DNA from: Allobosea sp. 117
GTDB taxonomy: Bacteria > Pseudomonadota > Alphaproteobacteria > Rhizobiales > Xanthobacteraceae
Length of the DNA: 64,000 nucleotides
Reading direction: 5' to 3'
Assembly (NCBI RefSeq): GCF_000702305.1
Contig: NZ_JNLC01000015.1
Location: 315,125 to 379,124, forward strand
Positions 1-7,955 of the stretch are shown one piece after another. The notes under the pieces are model-generated. The model did not search any database. It had not been told where the DNA came from and saw only the letters and a list, made by a program, of their open reading frames with translations. The position numbers and the translations under genes are program-made. The stretch's first letter is position 1. Every line of letters begins with the position of its first letter.

Positions 1-679
1 CTCCCCAGACGAGATGCCCGGACGGCGTGCCGTCGACGACATGCACGTGCGCGATCCGGTCACCGAACAGCCGCATGTAGCCGGCCACCGTATCGCCGGC
101 CGTCGCCATCGCCACCGTGTCCAGCACGATGTCGACATTGTCGGCGTCGAGCTCGGTGAAGAGACGATGCAGATCGGAGGCGCAGGTGACGATGTTGGAT
201 TCCACCCGCTGCAGCGGCTCCAGCAGGCAGCGCAGACCGAGCGTGCGCGCATGGCCGGCGATCTCGGCGAGGGACTCGACCGATCGCGCCCAGGCGGCGG
301 CCGGCGCCTCGTTCTCGAAGCCTCGGCCGGGGGTAAGGAACAGGTAACGCCCGCCGAGCGCGGCGCAGATGTAGGCGCCGCGGCGGAAGCGGTCGATGCT
401 GCCGCGACGCAGCCCGGTGTCGCCGGAGGCGATGTTGATCGGGTAGATCACCTGCTCGGGCGTGAAGCACCGGAGCGACAGCCCGTTATCGGCCAGCACC
501 CGCCGCACCTGTTCCACCCGCGCGTCGCTGGCATGGAACAGATCGAGATGCTGGGCGATGCCCCACAGCTCGATCTCGGTCACTCCGAAGCCGCGCATGG
601 TCTCGGCCGCGAAGGCGAAGGGAAAGTGCTGGAAGCTGAAACTGGCTCCGATCAGCTGACGGAACGCGAGCTGCGGCAT
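1..679 (-). CDS. Sugar phosphate isomerase/epimerase (AP endonuclease 2-like TIM barrel), 3' end cut by window edge
   Basis: About 226 residues are visible from an ATG at 679 and the frame stays open to base 1, so the C-terminus lies outside the window. The protein belongs to the xylose isomerase-like TIM barrel family. I can read family-typical segments: VTEIELWG near the start, LLEPL with a probable metal-binding Glu, VDIVLDT, and HVHVVDG with metal-binding His and Asp. It is the last visible gene of a minus-strand operon and starts 22 bases after the preceding permease stop. In Frl-type pathways an enzyme of this family (FrlC) epimerises fructoselysine, and the FrlB-like gene in the same operon makes that analogy attractive. 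The substrate is inferred only; it could equally be another ketose or inositol isomerase. Confidence 0.8.
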   Translation of the reverse strand, partial: MPQLAFRQLIGASFSFQHFPFAFAAETMRGFGVTEIELWGIAQHLDLFHASDARVEQVRRVLADNGLSLRCFTPEQVIYPINIASGDTGLRRGSIDRFRRGAYICAALGGRYLFLTPGRGFENEAPAAAWARSVESLAEIAGHARTLGLRCLLEPLQRVESNIVTCASDLHRLFTELDADNVDIVLDTVAMATAGDTVAGYMRLFGDRIAHVHVVDGTPSGHLVWG

Positions 680-701
680 GACGGCTCCTGTGACGGGCAT
701 G

Positions 702-1562
702 CTACTTCCCGATGCCTTCCGCGAGTCCGCGGATGAAGTAGCGCTGCGCGGCGAAGAAAATGACGACGATCGGCAGGGCCGAGATGGTCATCGCCGCGAA
801 GACGACGGCATAGTTGGTGCCGTGCCGGGCCATGATCGAGGTCAGGCCGACCGGCAGCGTCTGCAGGTCGGCGCCGCTCGTGAAGATCATCGCGAAGAGA
901 TACTCGTTCCACGCGAACAGCACGTGCAGGATCACGCAGGAGATGATGATCGGGCGGCACAGCGGCAGGATGATCCGCCAGAAGACCTGCCCCTCGCTGG
1001 CGCCGTCCATCGTCGCGGCCTCGTCGAGATCGCGCGGCAGGTCGAGCATGTAGGCGCGGATGAGGAAGGTGGTGAACGGCACCCGGAAGGCGGTGTAGAG
1101 GATGATGAGGGCCCAGTAGGTGTTGTAGAGCCCCATGGACTGCAGCATCTTCACCAGCGGTATCAGCGCTACGGTCGGGCTGAGCATCAGCCCGCCGAGC
1201 ACGAAGCCGACCACGATCGGCTTCATCGGCATCCGCGAGCGGGTGAGCCCGAAGGCCGTCCAGGCGCTGATCAGCACCGTGCAGATGCCGGAGGCGACGG
1301 TGACGATGAGGCTCACCGTCACATAGTTGCGCACGCCCTGGTTCCAGGCCTGCACATAATTGGCCCAGCTCCAGCCCGCAGGCAGGGCGAACGGATCGCC
1401 GAAGATCTGCGAATTGTCCTTGAACCCGTTCAGCGCCATCCAGATCAGCGGATAGAGCACGACGATACCGAGGCAGACCAGCAGCGCGAGCAGGAACGTC
1501 CGGGCGACGACGGCCCAAACATTGACCTGCCCGGCGGGGTGCGAGGCCGACGGGGCGCTCAT
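702..1562 (-). CDS. Sugar ABC transporter permease (MalG type)
   Basis: This 286-residue inner-membrane protein starts MSAPSASHPAG and has about six hydrophobic segments, the first at residues 15-37. The EAA loop that contacts the ATPase reads EAATMDGASEGQVFWRIILP, as in CUT1-family carbohydrate importers. Its ATG overlaps the stop of the upstream permease in an ATGA arrangement, so translation is probably coupled. No ATPase gene lies in the visible part of the operon; it may be outside the left edge, or a shared MsmK-like ATPase may be used. Family assignment is firm, substrate is not. Confidence 0.9.
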   Translation of the reverse strand: MSAPSASHPAGQVNVWAVVARTFLLALLVCLGIVVLYPLIWMALNGFKDNSQIFGDPFALPAGWSWANYVQAWNQGVRNYVTVSLIVTVASGICTVLISAWTAFGLTRSRMPMKPIVVGFVLGGLMLSPTVALIPLVKMLQSMGLYNTYWALIILYTAFRVPFTTFLIRAYMLDLPRDLDEAATMDGASEGQVFWRIILPLCRPIIISCVILHVLFAWNEYLFAMIFTSGADLQTLPVGLTSIMARHGTNYAVVFAAMTISALPIVVIFFAAQRYFIRGLAEGIGK

Positions 1563-2497
1563 AGCTGCACCCTTCGATGCCGGGTGTACCAGAGCTGGGC
1601 CATGCCGGTGACGAGGGTGACGAGGAAGATCACCGCCGCGATCGCCGCGCCATAGCCGAACTCGTTCTGGATGAAACCCTGCTGGTAGAGCCAGGTACCG
1701 AGCACCTGGCTCGAATTGTTCGGCCCGCCGGCGGTCATGACCATGACCTCGTTGAACACCTGGAAGGCGCCGGTGATCGTCACGATGATCATCAGGCCGG
1801 TCATCTCGCGGGTCATCGGAAAGGTGACGTTCCACAGCCGGCGCAGCGGGCCCGCCCCATCCATAATGGCGGCATCGTAGAGCTCGCGCGGAATCTTCTG
1901 GATGGCGAGACCGAAGAGCAGGGTCGAATAGCCGAAGCCCTGCCACTGGCTCATCGCGATGATGGCGTAGATCGCGGTGTCCTCGCTGCCGAGCCACGGC
2001 CGGGAGAGGGCGCCGAGGCCGAGCGCGGACAGGCCGGCGTCGAGCAGGCCGATGCGCGGCTGGTAGATGAAATAGAACAGCAGCCCGGTGACGGTAATCG
2101 AGATCGCCGAGGGCACGAAGTAGACCGCCCGCCAGAAGCGCCGCGAGCGCTCGCTCTCCAGCCCCTCGATGACCGCGGCCAGAAGGAAGGCGGCGAACAC
2201 CTGGAACACCACGGAGATCGCCGCATAAAGCAGGTTGTTGCGCAGCGAGATCCAGACCACCGGGTCGTCGAGCAGCCGCGCATAGTTGTCGAGACCGACA
2301 TATTCGATCTCGCCGGTGTAGATGTCCTGGTTCGTAGTGCTGACGACGAAGTTGTCCACGATCGGATAGTAGACGAACCAGCCGACGAGGATCACCGCGA
2401 TCGCCACCCACCGGAACGACGGGAGGGTGCCCAGCCCGCCGCGCCGTGGTGCGCCGGAGCCGGCGACGGCGGAGACCGGGTGATCCATGCCCGTCAT
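1559..2497 (-). CDS. Sugar ABC transporter permease (MalF/UgpA type)
   Basis: The 312-residue protein is the first permease of the sugar importer. I chose the ATG at 2497 because it overlaps the binding-protein stop as ATGA; a second ATG at 2488 is possible. A hydrophobic segment follows at about residues 28-45, then a periplasmic loop, then the permease core with EAA-type loop DAAIMDGAGPLRRLWNVTFP. MalF-type permeases of CUT1 systems pair with a MalG-type partner, here the next gene. Both ends overlap neighbours by four bases, which argues for one co-translated transport unit. Confidence 0.9.
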   Translation of the reverse strand: MTGMDHPVSAVAGSGAPRRGGLGTLPSFRWVAIAVILVGWFVYYPIVDNFVVSTTNQDIYTGEIEYVGLDNYARLLDDPVVWISLRNNLLYAAISVVFQVFAAFLLAAVIEGLESERSRRFWRAVYFVPSAISITVTGLLFYFIYQPRIGLLDAGLSALGLGALSRPWLGSEDTAIYAIIAMSQWQGFGYSTLLFGLAIQKIPRELYDAAIMDGAGPLRRLWNVTFPMTREMTGLMIIVTITGAFQVFNEVMVMTAGGPNNSSQVLGTWLYQQGFIQNEFGYGAAIAAVIFLVTLVTGMAQLWYTRHRRVQL

Positions 2498-3816
2498 TTG
2501 CGCTTGGCGTCGGCCGCCGACGCCTTCTTCACCTCGGCCATGACGGCCTCGGGAGTCATGGTGCCGCCCACCAGCGCCTGCAGGCTGGACAGCCAAGCGG
2601 CGGCCACGCGCGGGGTATTGGCGGTGTCGAGCCAGGGCATCAGGTAGCTGGCCGAGGCGATGTCCTTCAAGCCAGCGACCACCGCCGGATTCATCGTGGC
2701 CTCAGAGGCACCGTCAATCGCGGCGCTCGGCTGGCCATAGGGCGGCGCCGAAAGCACCCGGGCGTTCTCCGGAGCGGTGACGAACTTCATGAAGTCGATG
2801 GCGAGCGGAATCTTCTTCGACGCCGTGTTGATCATGTAGCCCTCCGGCGCACCCTCGATCGCCTTGACGTCCCCCTTCGCGGCGGCAGGCGGCGGCAGGC
2901 GGAAGAAGCCGAAATCGGCGCCCTTCAGCTTGGTGTCAGCCGAGGCGGCCTGATCGAACTCGATGATCTCCTGATAGTACATCGCCGAGTCGGCGTTGCT
3001 GAAGGCCTGCAGGGACGAGGCATAGGAGGTGCCGTTCACCGCCGCGCCGTCAGTACAGCGGTCGACCAGCGCCTTGAACTGCGCCAGCGAGGCGACATAG
3101 CCCGGATCGTCGAACTTGGCCCTGGCGGGATCGAAGTCGCGCTCCAGCGTCGCGGTCGGCACATTGTAGGCGAGCAACTGTCCGGCATAGTGGACCGCCG
3201 GCCACGCCTCCTTGTTGCCGAGCGAGATCGGCGTGGTGCCGCCCTTGCGCAGGGCGTCGCAGGCTTCCAGCAGCTTCTCGAACGTCGCGGGCACGCCGAC
3301 CCCGGCCTTTTCGAAGGCCGGCTTGTTGTAGCCCATGAACTTGGCGTCGAGATAAAGCGGTATGCCGTAAAGCTTGCCATTATACTCGAACGCCTTCACC
3401 GCCGCCGGGCTCAGCGTCTTGCCCCAGGGCGTGTCGGGGCCGACGACCTTGGTCAGGTCGACCGCGCGGTTGCCGCGCACGAAGTTCTCGCCCCAGCTCC
3501 CGGTCCAGGAAAAATAGATGTCCGGCAAGGAGTTGGAGGCGACGAGCGTCTTGGTCTTGCCCTTGACGCTGTCGTCGCTCTCCTGGATGAGCTCGATCTT
3601 CACGCCGGGATGGAGCTTCTCGTACTCCTTCGCGACATTGACGAAATAGGGAGAGAGCTGCTGCAGACCGAACTTGGTCAGGATCGACAGTGTGCCGCTG
3701 TATTCGACCTTGGCGTTCGGATCCGCCACGACCGCCTCGCGGGCGGAGCCCGGACCGGCCGACAGGGCGAGCGCGGATGCGGCGGCGACCGCCACGACGT
3801 GCGATGAACGTTTCAC
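2494..3816 (-). CDS. Extracellular sugar-binding protein of an ABC importer
   Basis: The 440-residue protein has a clear Sec signal: MKRSSHVV, a hydrophobic stretch rich in Ala, and a probable cleavage after GSA near residue 25. The mature part begins with the ILTKF segment and continues with the pattern of family 1 solute-binding proteins (SBP_bac_1), including SLPDIYFSWTGSWGENF and the C-terminal helix region. It would deliver a carbohydrate-like ligand to the two permeases whose genes follow with ATGA overlap. It is 27 bases downstream of the SIS-domain gene and so in the same operon. The ligand cannot be read from sequence; the operon suggests a sugar-amine adduct. Confidence 0.9.
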   Translation of the reverse strand: MKRSSHVVAVAAASALALSAGPGSAREAVVADPNAKVEYSGTLSILTKFGLQQLSPYFVNVAKEYEKLHPGVKIELIQESDDSVKGKTKTLVASNSLPDIYFSWTGSWGENFVRGNRAVDLTKVVGPDTPWGKTLSPAAVKAFEYNGKLYGIPLYLDAKFMGYNKPAFEKAGVGVPATFEKLLEACDALRKGGTTPISLGNKEAWPAVHYAGQLLAYNVPTATLERDFDPARAKFDDPGYVASLAQFKALVDRCTDGAAVNGTSYASSLQAFSNADSAMYYQEIIEFDQAASADTKLKGADFGFFRLPPPAAAKGDVKAIEGAPEGYMINTASKKIPLAIDFMKFVTAPENARVLSAPPYGQPSAAIDGASEATMNPAVVAGLKDIASASYLMPWLDTANTPRVAAAWLSSLQALVGGTMTPEAVMAEVKKASAADAKRK

Positions 3817-3843
3817 GAGCAGCTCCTTCCGGTGTGAGAATGA

Positions 3844-4893
3844 TCAGTATTCGACGCGCTTGTAGTAACGGCGCGTCGTCAGCGGGTGGTTGCGCAGCAC
3901 TTCGAGATGGGCGCTCAGCCGTTCGAGCTGCGTCGCCAGCACGATCGGCGAGATCATGACGCGCACGCGCGGCGAAACCCCGGGCAGTTCCGCCGTGGCG
4001 GCGTCGAGTACGCGGACGCGGTCCGTGTAGCGCCGCGCGAAGTTCTCGACGCGCTCGGAGAGCGGCCGGAACTTGTCTTCGCCCTTGAAGACGAAGACGC
4101 TGATGCCGGGCTCCACCAGCTCCAGAGTGCCGTGGAAGAAGTCGGCGGCATGGACCGGCCGGGTGCGGATCCACTGCATCTCCTCGAGGATGCACATGCC
4201 GTAATAATGCGCCTCGGGCCACACCGAGCCGGCGCCGGTGAAGATGTGGTAGGTCTCGTCCTTGATCGTCGCGGCAAGACTCGCGGCGGCGCCCTCGAAG
4301 GCCTCCTTCACCGCGACGAGCGCCTCCGGCAGCAGCTTCAGCTCGGCGACGGCCTCGTCGAAACCCTCGAATTCGCCGCGCTCGGCGAGGAGCGCGAGGA
4401 CGATCAGCAGGGTCTGGAGATAGAAGGACTCCGAGGAGGTGTCGTCCTCGGCAAAATTGGTGAAGTTGTAGTCGGCCTCGCGCGCCAGCGGCGTGTCCTT
4501 ATGGCCGGTGAGCGACAGGGTGCGCACCCCGCGCGCCTTGAGGAAGGCAAGCAGCTCGACGCTTTCCTTGGTGGTGCCGGAGAGCGACGGCAGGACGACG
4601 AGCGCCTTGGCATCCAGCCCAGCCGGAGGATCAAGCACCACCTGCGCTGGCAGTTGCGCGCTGACCGGGAAGGTGGAGAGGCGCTGCGCGAGCTCGATCG
4701 CCGGGAAGGTCAGCAACTGCACGCCGCCCGTTCCCATGAAGAACAATCGTTCAATGCCATCGGCAAGTAGCGTGCGCATGAGAGATCGCACATCGTCCGC
4801 TATGGAGACGGCGCCGCTCTGAATACGAACAAACCGGTCCTTGTCGAAGTTCAGCATCATTTCATCCATTGTACGTCGAACAGGCAAATTCAT
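3844..4893 (-). CDS. SIS-domain sugar isomerase/deglycase, FrlB-like
   Basis: The 349-residue cytoplasmic protein has two SIS domains, like the C-terminal half of glucosamine-6-phosphate synthase. Readable segments include LFFMGTGGVQLL, LPSLSGTTKESVELL (phosphosugar binding) and HAADFFHGTLELVEPG, and it ends RRYYKRVEY, close to the RRYYGGLVEY ending of E. coli fructoselysine-6-phosphate deglycase FrlB as I recall it. FrlB cleaves phosphorylated Amadori products to glucose 6-phosphate and an amine. The start at 4893 is preceded by AAGGCAG; the Met-Met at residues 12-13 is an alternative. It is the first gene after the LacI-type operator. The deglycase role is inference from family and operon; no kinase gene is visible. 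Confidence 0.8.
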   Translation of the reverse strand: MNLPVRRTMDEMMLNFDKDRFVRIQSGAVSIADDVRSLMRTLLADGIERLFFMGTGGVQLLTFPAIELAQRLSTFPVSAQLPAQVVLDPPAGLDAKALVVLPSLSGTTKESVELLAFLKARGVRTLSLTGHKDTPLAREADYNFTNFAEDDTSSESFYLQTLLIVLALLAERGEFEGFDEAVAELKLLPEALVAVKEAFEGAAASLAATIKDETYHIFTGAGSVWPEAHYYGMCILEEMQWIRTRPVHAADFFHGTLELVEPGISVFVFKGEDKFRPLSERVENFARRYTDRVRVLDAATAELPGVSPRVRVMISPIVLATQLERLSAHLEVLRNHPLTTRRYYKRVEY

Positions 4894-4962
4894 TCGCTGC
4901 CTTCACATGAAGGCGCGTTCGGATACCTTTGAGCCGACTCGTCAAACTTGCGTATATTGATA

Positions 4963-4976
4963 TGAGATCGATCTCA
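4963..4976. promoter_or_regulatory. LacI-type operator palindrome upstream of the FrlB-like operon
   Basis: TGAGATCGATCTCA is a perfect 14-base palindrome centred on CG, the usual architecture of LacI/GalR-family operators. It lies 70 bases upstream of the SIS gene and directly downstream of a LacI-family gene on the same strand. A TTTGAC hexamer on the minus strand (4946-4941) lies between it and the gene, but I see no good -10 partner. Binding by the neighbouring regulator is inferred. Confidence 0.6.
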
Positions 4977-5053
4977 CATACGGATTAGCGCACAGAACGC
5001 CACGCGTGGCAAGCGCCATGCGTCGGAAAATCTTCGAGCGGCGATGGGAGAGC

Positions 5054-6070
5054 TCAGCGCGGACGGGAGACCGAACCGCGGACGATCAGCCGCGTCGGGA
5101 ACCGGATCTGTTGCGGGGGGGCGGCGCTTCCCTGAAGGCGCTCCAACAGCAGCCGCGCCGCCAGCGGGCCAATCTCGGAAATCGGCTGCGCCACCACGGT
5201 GATCTGTGGATCGGTGAAGGTGGCGAGGTTGAAATCGTCGAAACCAATGAGCGAGACGTCGTGCGGAATATGCAGGCCCATGGAGCGCAGACCGAGCAGC
5301 GCACCCTGGGTCATCAGGCTGTCAACGGTGAACAGTGCGCTCGGCCGGTCACGGCGACTGAACAGGCGGATGGTGGCGTCGATGGCGTGCTCGACCGCCG
5401 AGCGGGAGACGGCGATGAGCGTTTCGTCGACGGAGATGCCGTGTCCCGCCAGCGCGCCCTGATACCCGCCGAGGCGCTCCTGCGCGGTGAAGATCCGGGA
5501 ATCGTCGCGCAGGAAGCCGATGCGGCGATGCCCGTTGGCGACGAGATAGTCGATGGCCTCGCGGGTCCCGCCTTCATTGTCGACCGCGACGCTGTCGCAG
5601 CGCACGTCCTTCACCACGCGATCGATCAGCACGCAGGGCACACCGTCCCGTGCCAGCTTGGCGATATGACGGTTGTCGGTGGCGGAGGCAGGCGCCAGCA
5701 CGAAACCGCGCAGGCCGAGGGAGCGCAGGCTCTCCAGCAGTTCCTTCTCCTGCTTCACGCTTTCCTCGCTGCTGGCGATGAGCAGGTTGTGGCCTTGCTT
5801 CCTGAGTTCCACCTCGAGATCGTGGGCAATGCGGGCGAAGAAGGGATTCTGGATATCGCCTGGCACGAAGCCGACAATGGGCAATTGTCCGCTGCGAAGC
5901 GCCTGCGCCACCCGGTTGGCGCGGTATCCGAGCCGATCGGCGGCCTCCTGCACGCGCAGAGCGGTCTCATCGCCGACATAGCCATAGCTGCTCAGCGCCC
6001 TTGCGGCCGTGGCCCGCGAGACATTCGCGGCGGCGGCGACGTCCTTGAGGGTGATACCTTTCTGCTTCAC
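5054..6070 (-). CDS. LacI/GalR-family transcriptional regulator
   Basis: I take GTG at 6070 as start because GGAGGAG lies eight bases upstream; the protein then begins MKQKGITLKDVAAAANVS, the canonical LacI helix-turn-helix position, and is 338 residues long. The hinge region reads NRVAQALRSGQLP, and residues from about 60 form the periplasmic-binding-like effector domain (GFVPGDIQNPFF, IGFDDFNLA). Such proteins usually repress a catabolic operon until a sugar ligand binds. The gene sits immediately upstream of the FrlB-like operon on the same strand, with a CG-centred palindrome in between. Confidence 0.93.
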   Translation of the reverse strand: MKQKGITLKDVAAAANVSRATAARALSSYGYVGDETALRVQEAADRLGYRANRVAQALRSGQLPIVGFVPGDIQNPFFARIAHDLEVELRKQGHNLLIASSEESVKQEKELLESLRSLGLRGFVLAPASATDNRHIAKLARDGVPCVLIDRVVKDVRCDSVAVDNEGGTREAIDYLVANGHRRIGFLRDDSRIFTAQERLGGYQGALAGHGISVDETLIAVSRSAVEHAIDATIRLFSRRDRPSALFTVDSLMTQGALLGLRSMGLHIPHDVSLIGFDDFNLATFTDPQITVVAQPISEIGPLAARLLLERLQGSAAPPQQIRFPTRLIVRGSVSRPR

Positions 6071-6224
6071 GCAGAGCGCTCCTCCACGCTGCCATGACTC
6101 ACGCGGAGCCCACATCTCCACACGGCTATCGCATAGCACGGCCGGCGGAGAAGCACGCAACCGGGGAGGCCGACGTCTTCATCACGGTCGCGTCCGTGCG
6201 AGCTTGTGTGATTCCTGCGTCTCA

Positions 6225-6460
6225 GGCGGGATAACCTGGTCGGTGGTGCGCCGCGCCTCCTCGGCGAACCCCTCGATCGTGTCGCCAGCGCCCAAGGTCT
6301 CGGCTTTCGATTGGGCCGGTGGCCTGCCCTGCTCTCCGATTATGAACACGGCGATCCGATTGGCGCGCCCGTGCAACAGGTCGGCTGCCTTGCGCATCAG
6401 CTTCGGCCGATCGAAGGCAGAGGTCGCTAACCAGATGGCGAGGCCCCGCGCGCTCGCCTC
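6225..6460 (-). pseudogene. Aldehyde dehydrogenase N-terminal remnant
   Basis: The minus-strand translation contains DRPKLMRKAADLL, then IAVFIIGEQGRPPAQS, then DTIEGFAEEARRTTDQVIP, which is the N-terminal NAD-binding region of aldehyde dehydrogenases (intact members read like KAADLIRER...LEQGKPL.EA...D.IEWFAEEARR). Only about 75 residues remain; the frame runs into unrelated sequence on both sides and ends in a stop. There is no catalytic Cys or Glu segment. It is a decayed fragment between two transcription units. Confidence 0.75.
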
Positions 6461-6716
6461 CCATGAGCCGCCTGACCGGTACGGCTGCAGCCGCGGAGTG
6501 CACGACGTCGATCGTCTTCCCTGTGAAGGAGCCGGGCCAGGGAGGCTCGCATCTGGATAGTCCGGTATGGCTGGCTGCACTCGGCTCCGCCCAAAACGGG
6601 CTGATTTCGATCCGAAAGTTTCCACTCTACGAAATCATCTTTCCGCAGGAAGGAAATCGATTGACAGAGCAGAGTGACGACTCTTAGCCTAGAAAATGAA
6701 AACGGGTTTTCGCTAA

Positions 6717-7487
6717 ATGGAAAATGAAGACAAGCCGAGCAGCGACGACAAGTCAGGAAGTGTGCGCTCGGTTGCCCGGGCGCTCGCCCTGCTCTCGGCA
6801 CTGGACCGAAAAGGGAGAAATCTTTCCGAGATGGCTGCGGCGGCGAACATCAGTGTGAGCACAGCGTCGCGCCTGCTCGGAACGCTGGTGGCCCATGGCT
6901 TCGCCGCTCAGGGAAGCAACAACCGGTATGTCCCGGGGCTGGCCCTGACGACGCTGCTCCACGAGACGGATCGCTGGGCACCGCTCAGGGTACTGGCGGC
7001 AGAATCGACCAGCGCCCTGTGTGCCGCGCTGGATGAGACCTCCGCCTTCTTCGTGCAGTTCGGCGATGAGCGCCTTTGCATCGATTCAGCCGAGTCGAGC
7101 CAGTTGGTCCGGCGCGTCCGTCTGACTGGCGAAAAGGGCAAGATCTATCGCGGTGCCGCGGGCAAGGCGCTGCTGGCCTTCAGCACGGACGAGGCCGTCG
7201 ACGACATTCTCGGCGATCTGCAGAGCTTCGAAATTCCCGGCCAACGAGATCGGACGGTGGAGGAGCTGAAGGCGGAATTGGCGCAGACCCGAACGCAGGG
7301 CTACGGCTTCAGCCATCACGAATCCACCGGTGGTTCCTGGTCGGTCGCGGCTCCTGTCTTCATCCGGGGCAGGCTGGTCGGCGCCCTTGCCGCCGTCATT
7401 CCCGATCACCGTTTCGACCAGGACGCCCTGACCGCCGCGATCGAGGCGACAAAGCGCATCGCCGCCGAATTTTCCGAAACATCCTAG
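6717..7487 (+). CDS. IclR-family transcriptional regulator
   Basis: The 256-residue protein has the IclR winged helix at about residues 18-80 (SVARALALLSAL, LSEMAAAANISVSTASRLL) followed by the effector-binding domain, with GAAGKALLAFS and GGSWSVAAPVF being typical family segments. IclR proteins bind small organic acids or aromatics and control adjacent catabolic genes. It heads the plus-strand cluster, with 19 bases to the next gene, so it may be cotranscribed with it. A TTGACA at 6661-6666 could be its -35 element, but no good -10 is evident. Confidence 0.93.
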   Translation: MENEDKPSSDDKSGSVRSVARALALLSALDRKGRNLSEMAAAANISVSTASRLLGTLVAHGFAAQGSNNRYVPGLALTTLLHETDRWAPLRVLAAESTSALCAALDETSAFFVQFGDERLCIDSAESSQLVRRVRLTGEKGKIYRGAAGKALLAFSTDEAVDDILGDLQSFEIPGQRDRTVEELKAELAQTRTQGYGFSHHESTGGSWSVAAPVFIRGRLVGALAAVIPDHRFDQDALTAAIEATKRIAAEFSETS

Positions 7488-7506
7488 AAATTACGGAAGT
7501 AATGAC

Positions 7507-7884
7507 ATGTCTCGCATTGCCGATATCGACCGGATCGATATCACGGACACTCTGAACAAGGTCGCCTACATCCTCGATTCCAAAGAATACGATCGGATGG
7601 GCGAGGTTTTTGCCGAGGACGTCCGGTTCAGCAATCCCGGGCGCCTCACCGCGAACGGGCTGGAAGAGCTGAAGACGGCGTTCAGGAATTTTCCAGCTCC
7701 GTCCCTCAGCCACCACATCACCAATCTTCTGCTGTCCGGCAGCGAGGACGGAACCGTCAAGGCTCTGTGCAAGGCCCTGTCCCAACGGGCGGACAAGTCG
7801 ATCGCCGCCGCTGAATACACCGACATTCTGAGGAAGACCCCCACGGGCTGGCGGATCGTATCCCGTACCATCAAGCCGTTGTAG
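7507..7884 (+). CDS. NTF2-like (SnoaL/limonene-epoxide-hydrolase fold) protein
   Basis: A 125-residue protein with the small alpha+beta barrel pattern of the NTF2-like superfamily: an N-terminal helix ending in DSKEYDRMGEVFAEDVRFSNPG, a central HHITNLLLSG strand, and the C-terminal strand GWRIVSRTIKPL. Members include polyketide cyclases, isomerases and ring-hydroxylase small subunits, and the fold alone does not tell the reaction. It lies between the IclR gene and an FAD oxidoreductase on the same strand, so an accessory isomerase or dehydratase role in the same pathway is a reasonable guess only. Confidence 0.8.
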   Translation: MSRIADIDRIDITDTLNKVAYILDSKEYDRMGEVFAEDVRFSNPGRLTANGLEELKTAFRNFPAPSLSHHITNLLLSGSEDGTVKALCKALSQRADKSIAAAEYTDILRKTPTGWRIVSRTIKPL

Positions 7885-7955
7885 TCGGTCGCTTTTTTGA
7901 CCCTTCGCGTTGTCGCCGCGCCGAGTCGCACTCGCTGAGATTGAGACAGACGGAA

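Noticed and set aside
702..2411. A single 569-codon frame joining both permease regions
   Set aside because: Only the part from 1562 down is protein-like; the upstream half lies in the wrong frame of the first permease.
678..2647. Long open frames on the plus strand opposite the sugar importer
   Set aside because: Their translations are rich in Arg, His, Asp and Gly with no family motif and mirror the codon bias of the real minus-strand permeases; typical antisense frames of GC-rich DNA.
4921..4950. A complete sigma-70 promoter for the FrlB-like operon
   Set aside because: TTTGAC is present on the minus strand but no acceptable -10 hexamer lies at 16-18 bases.
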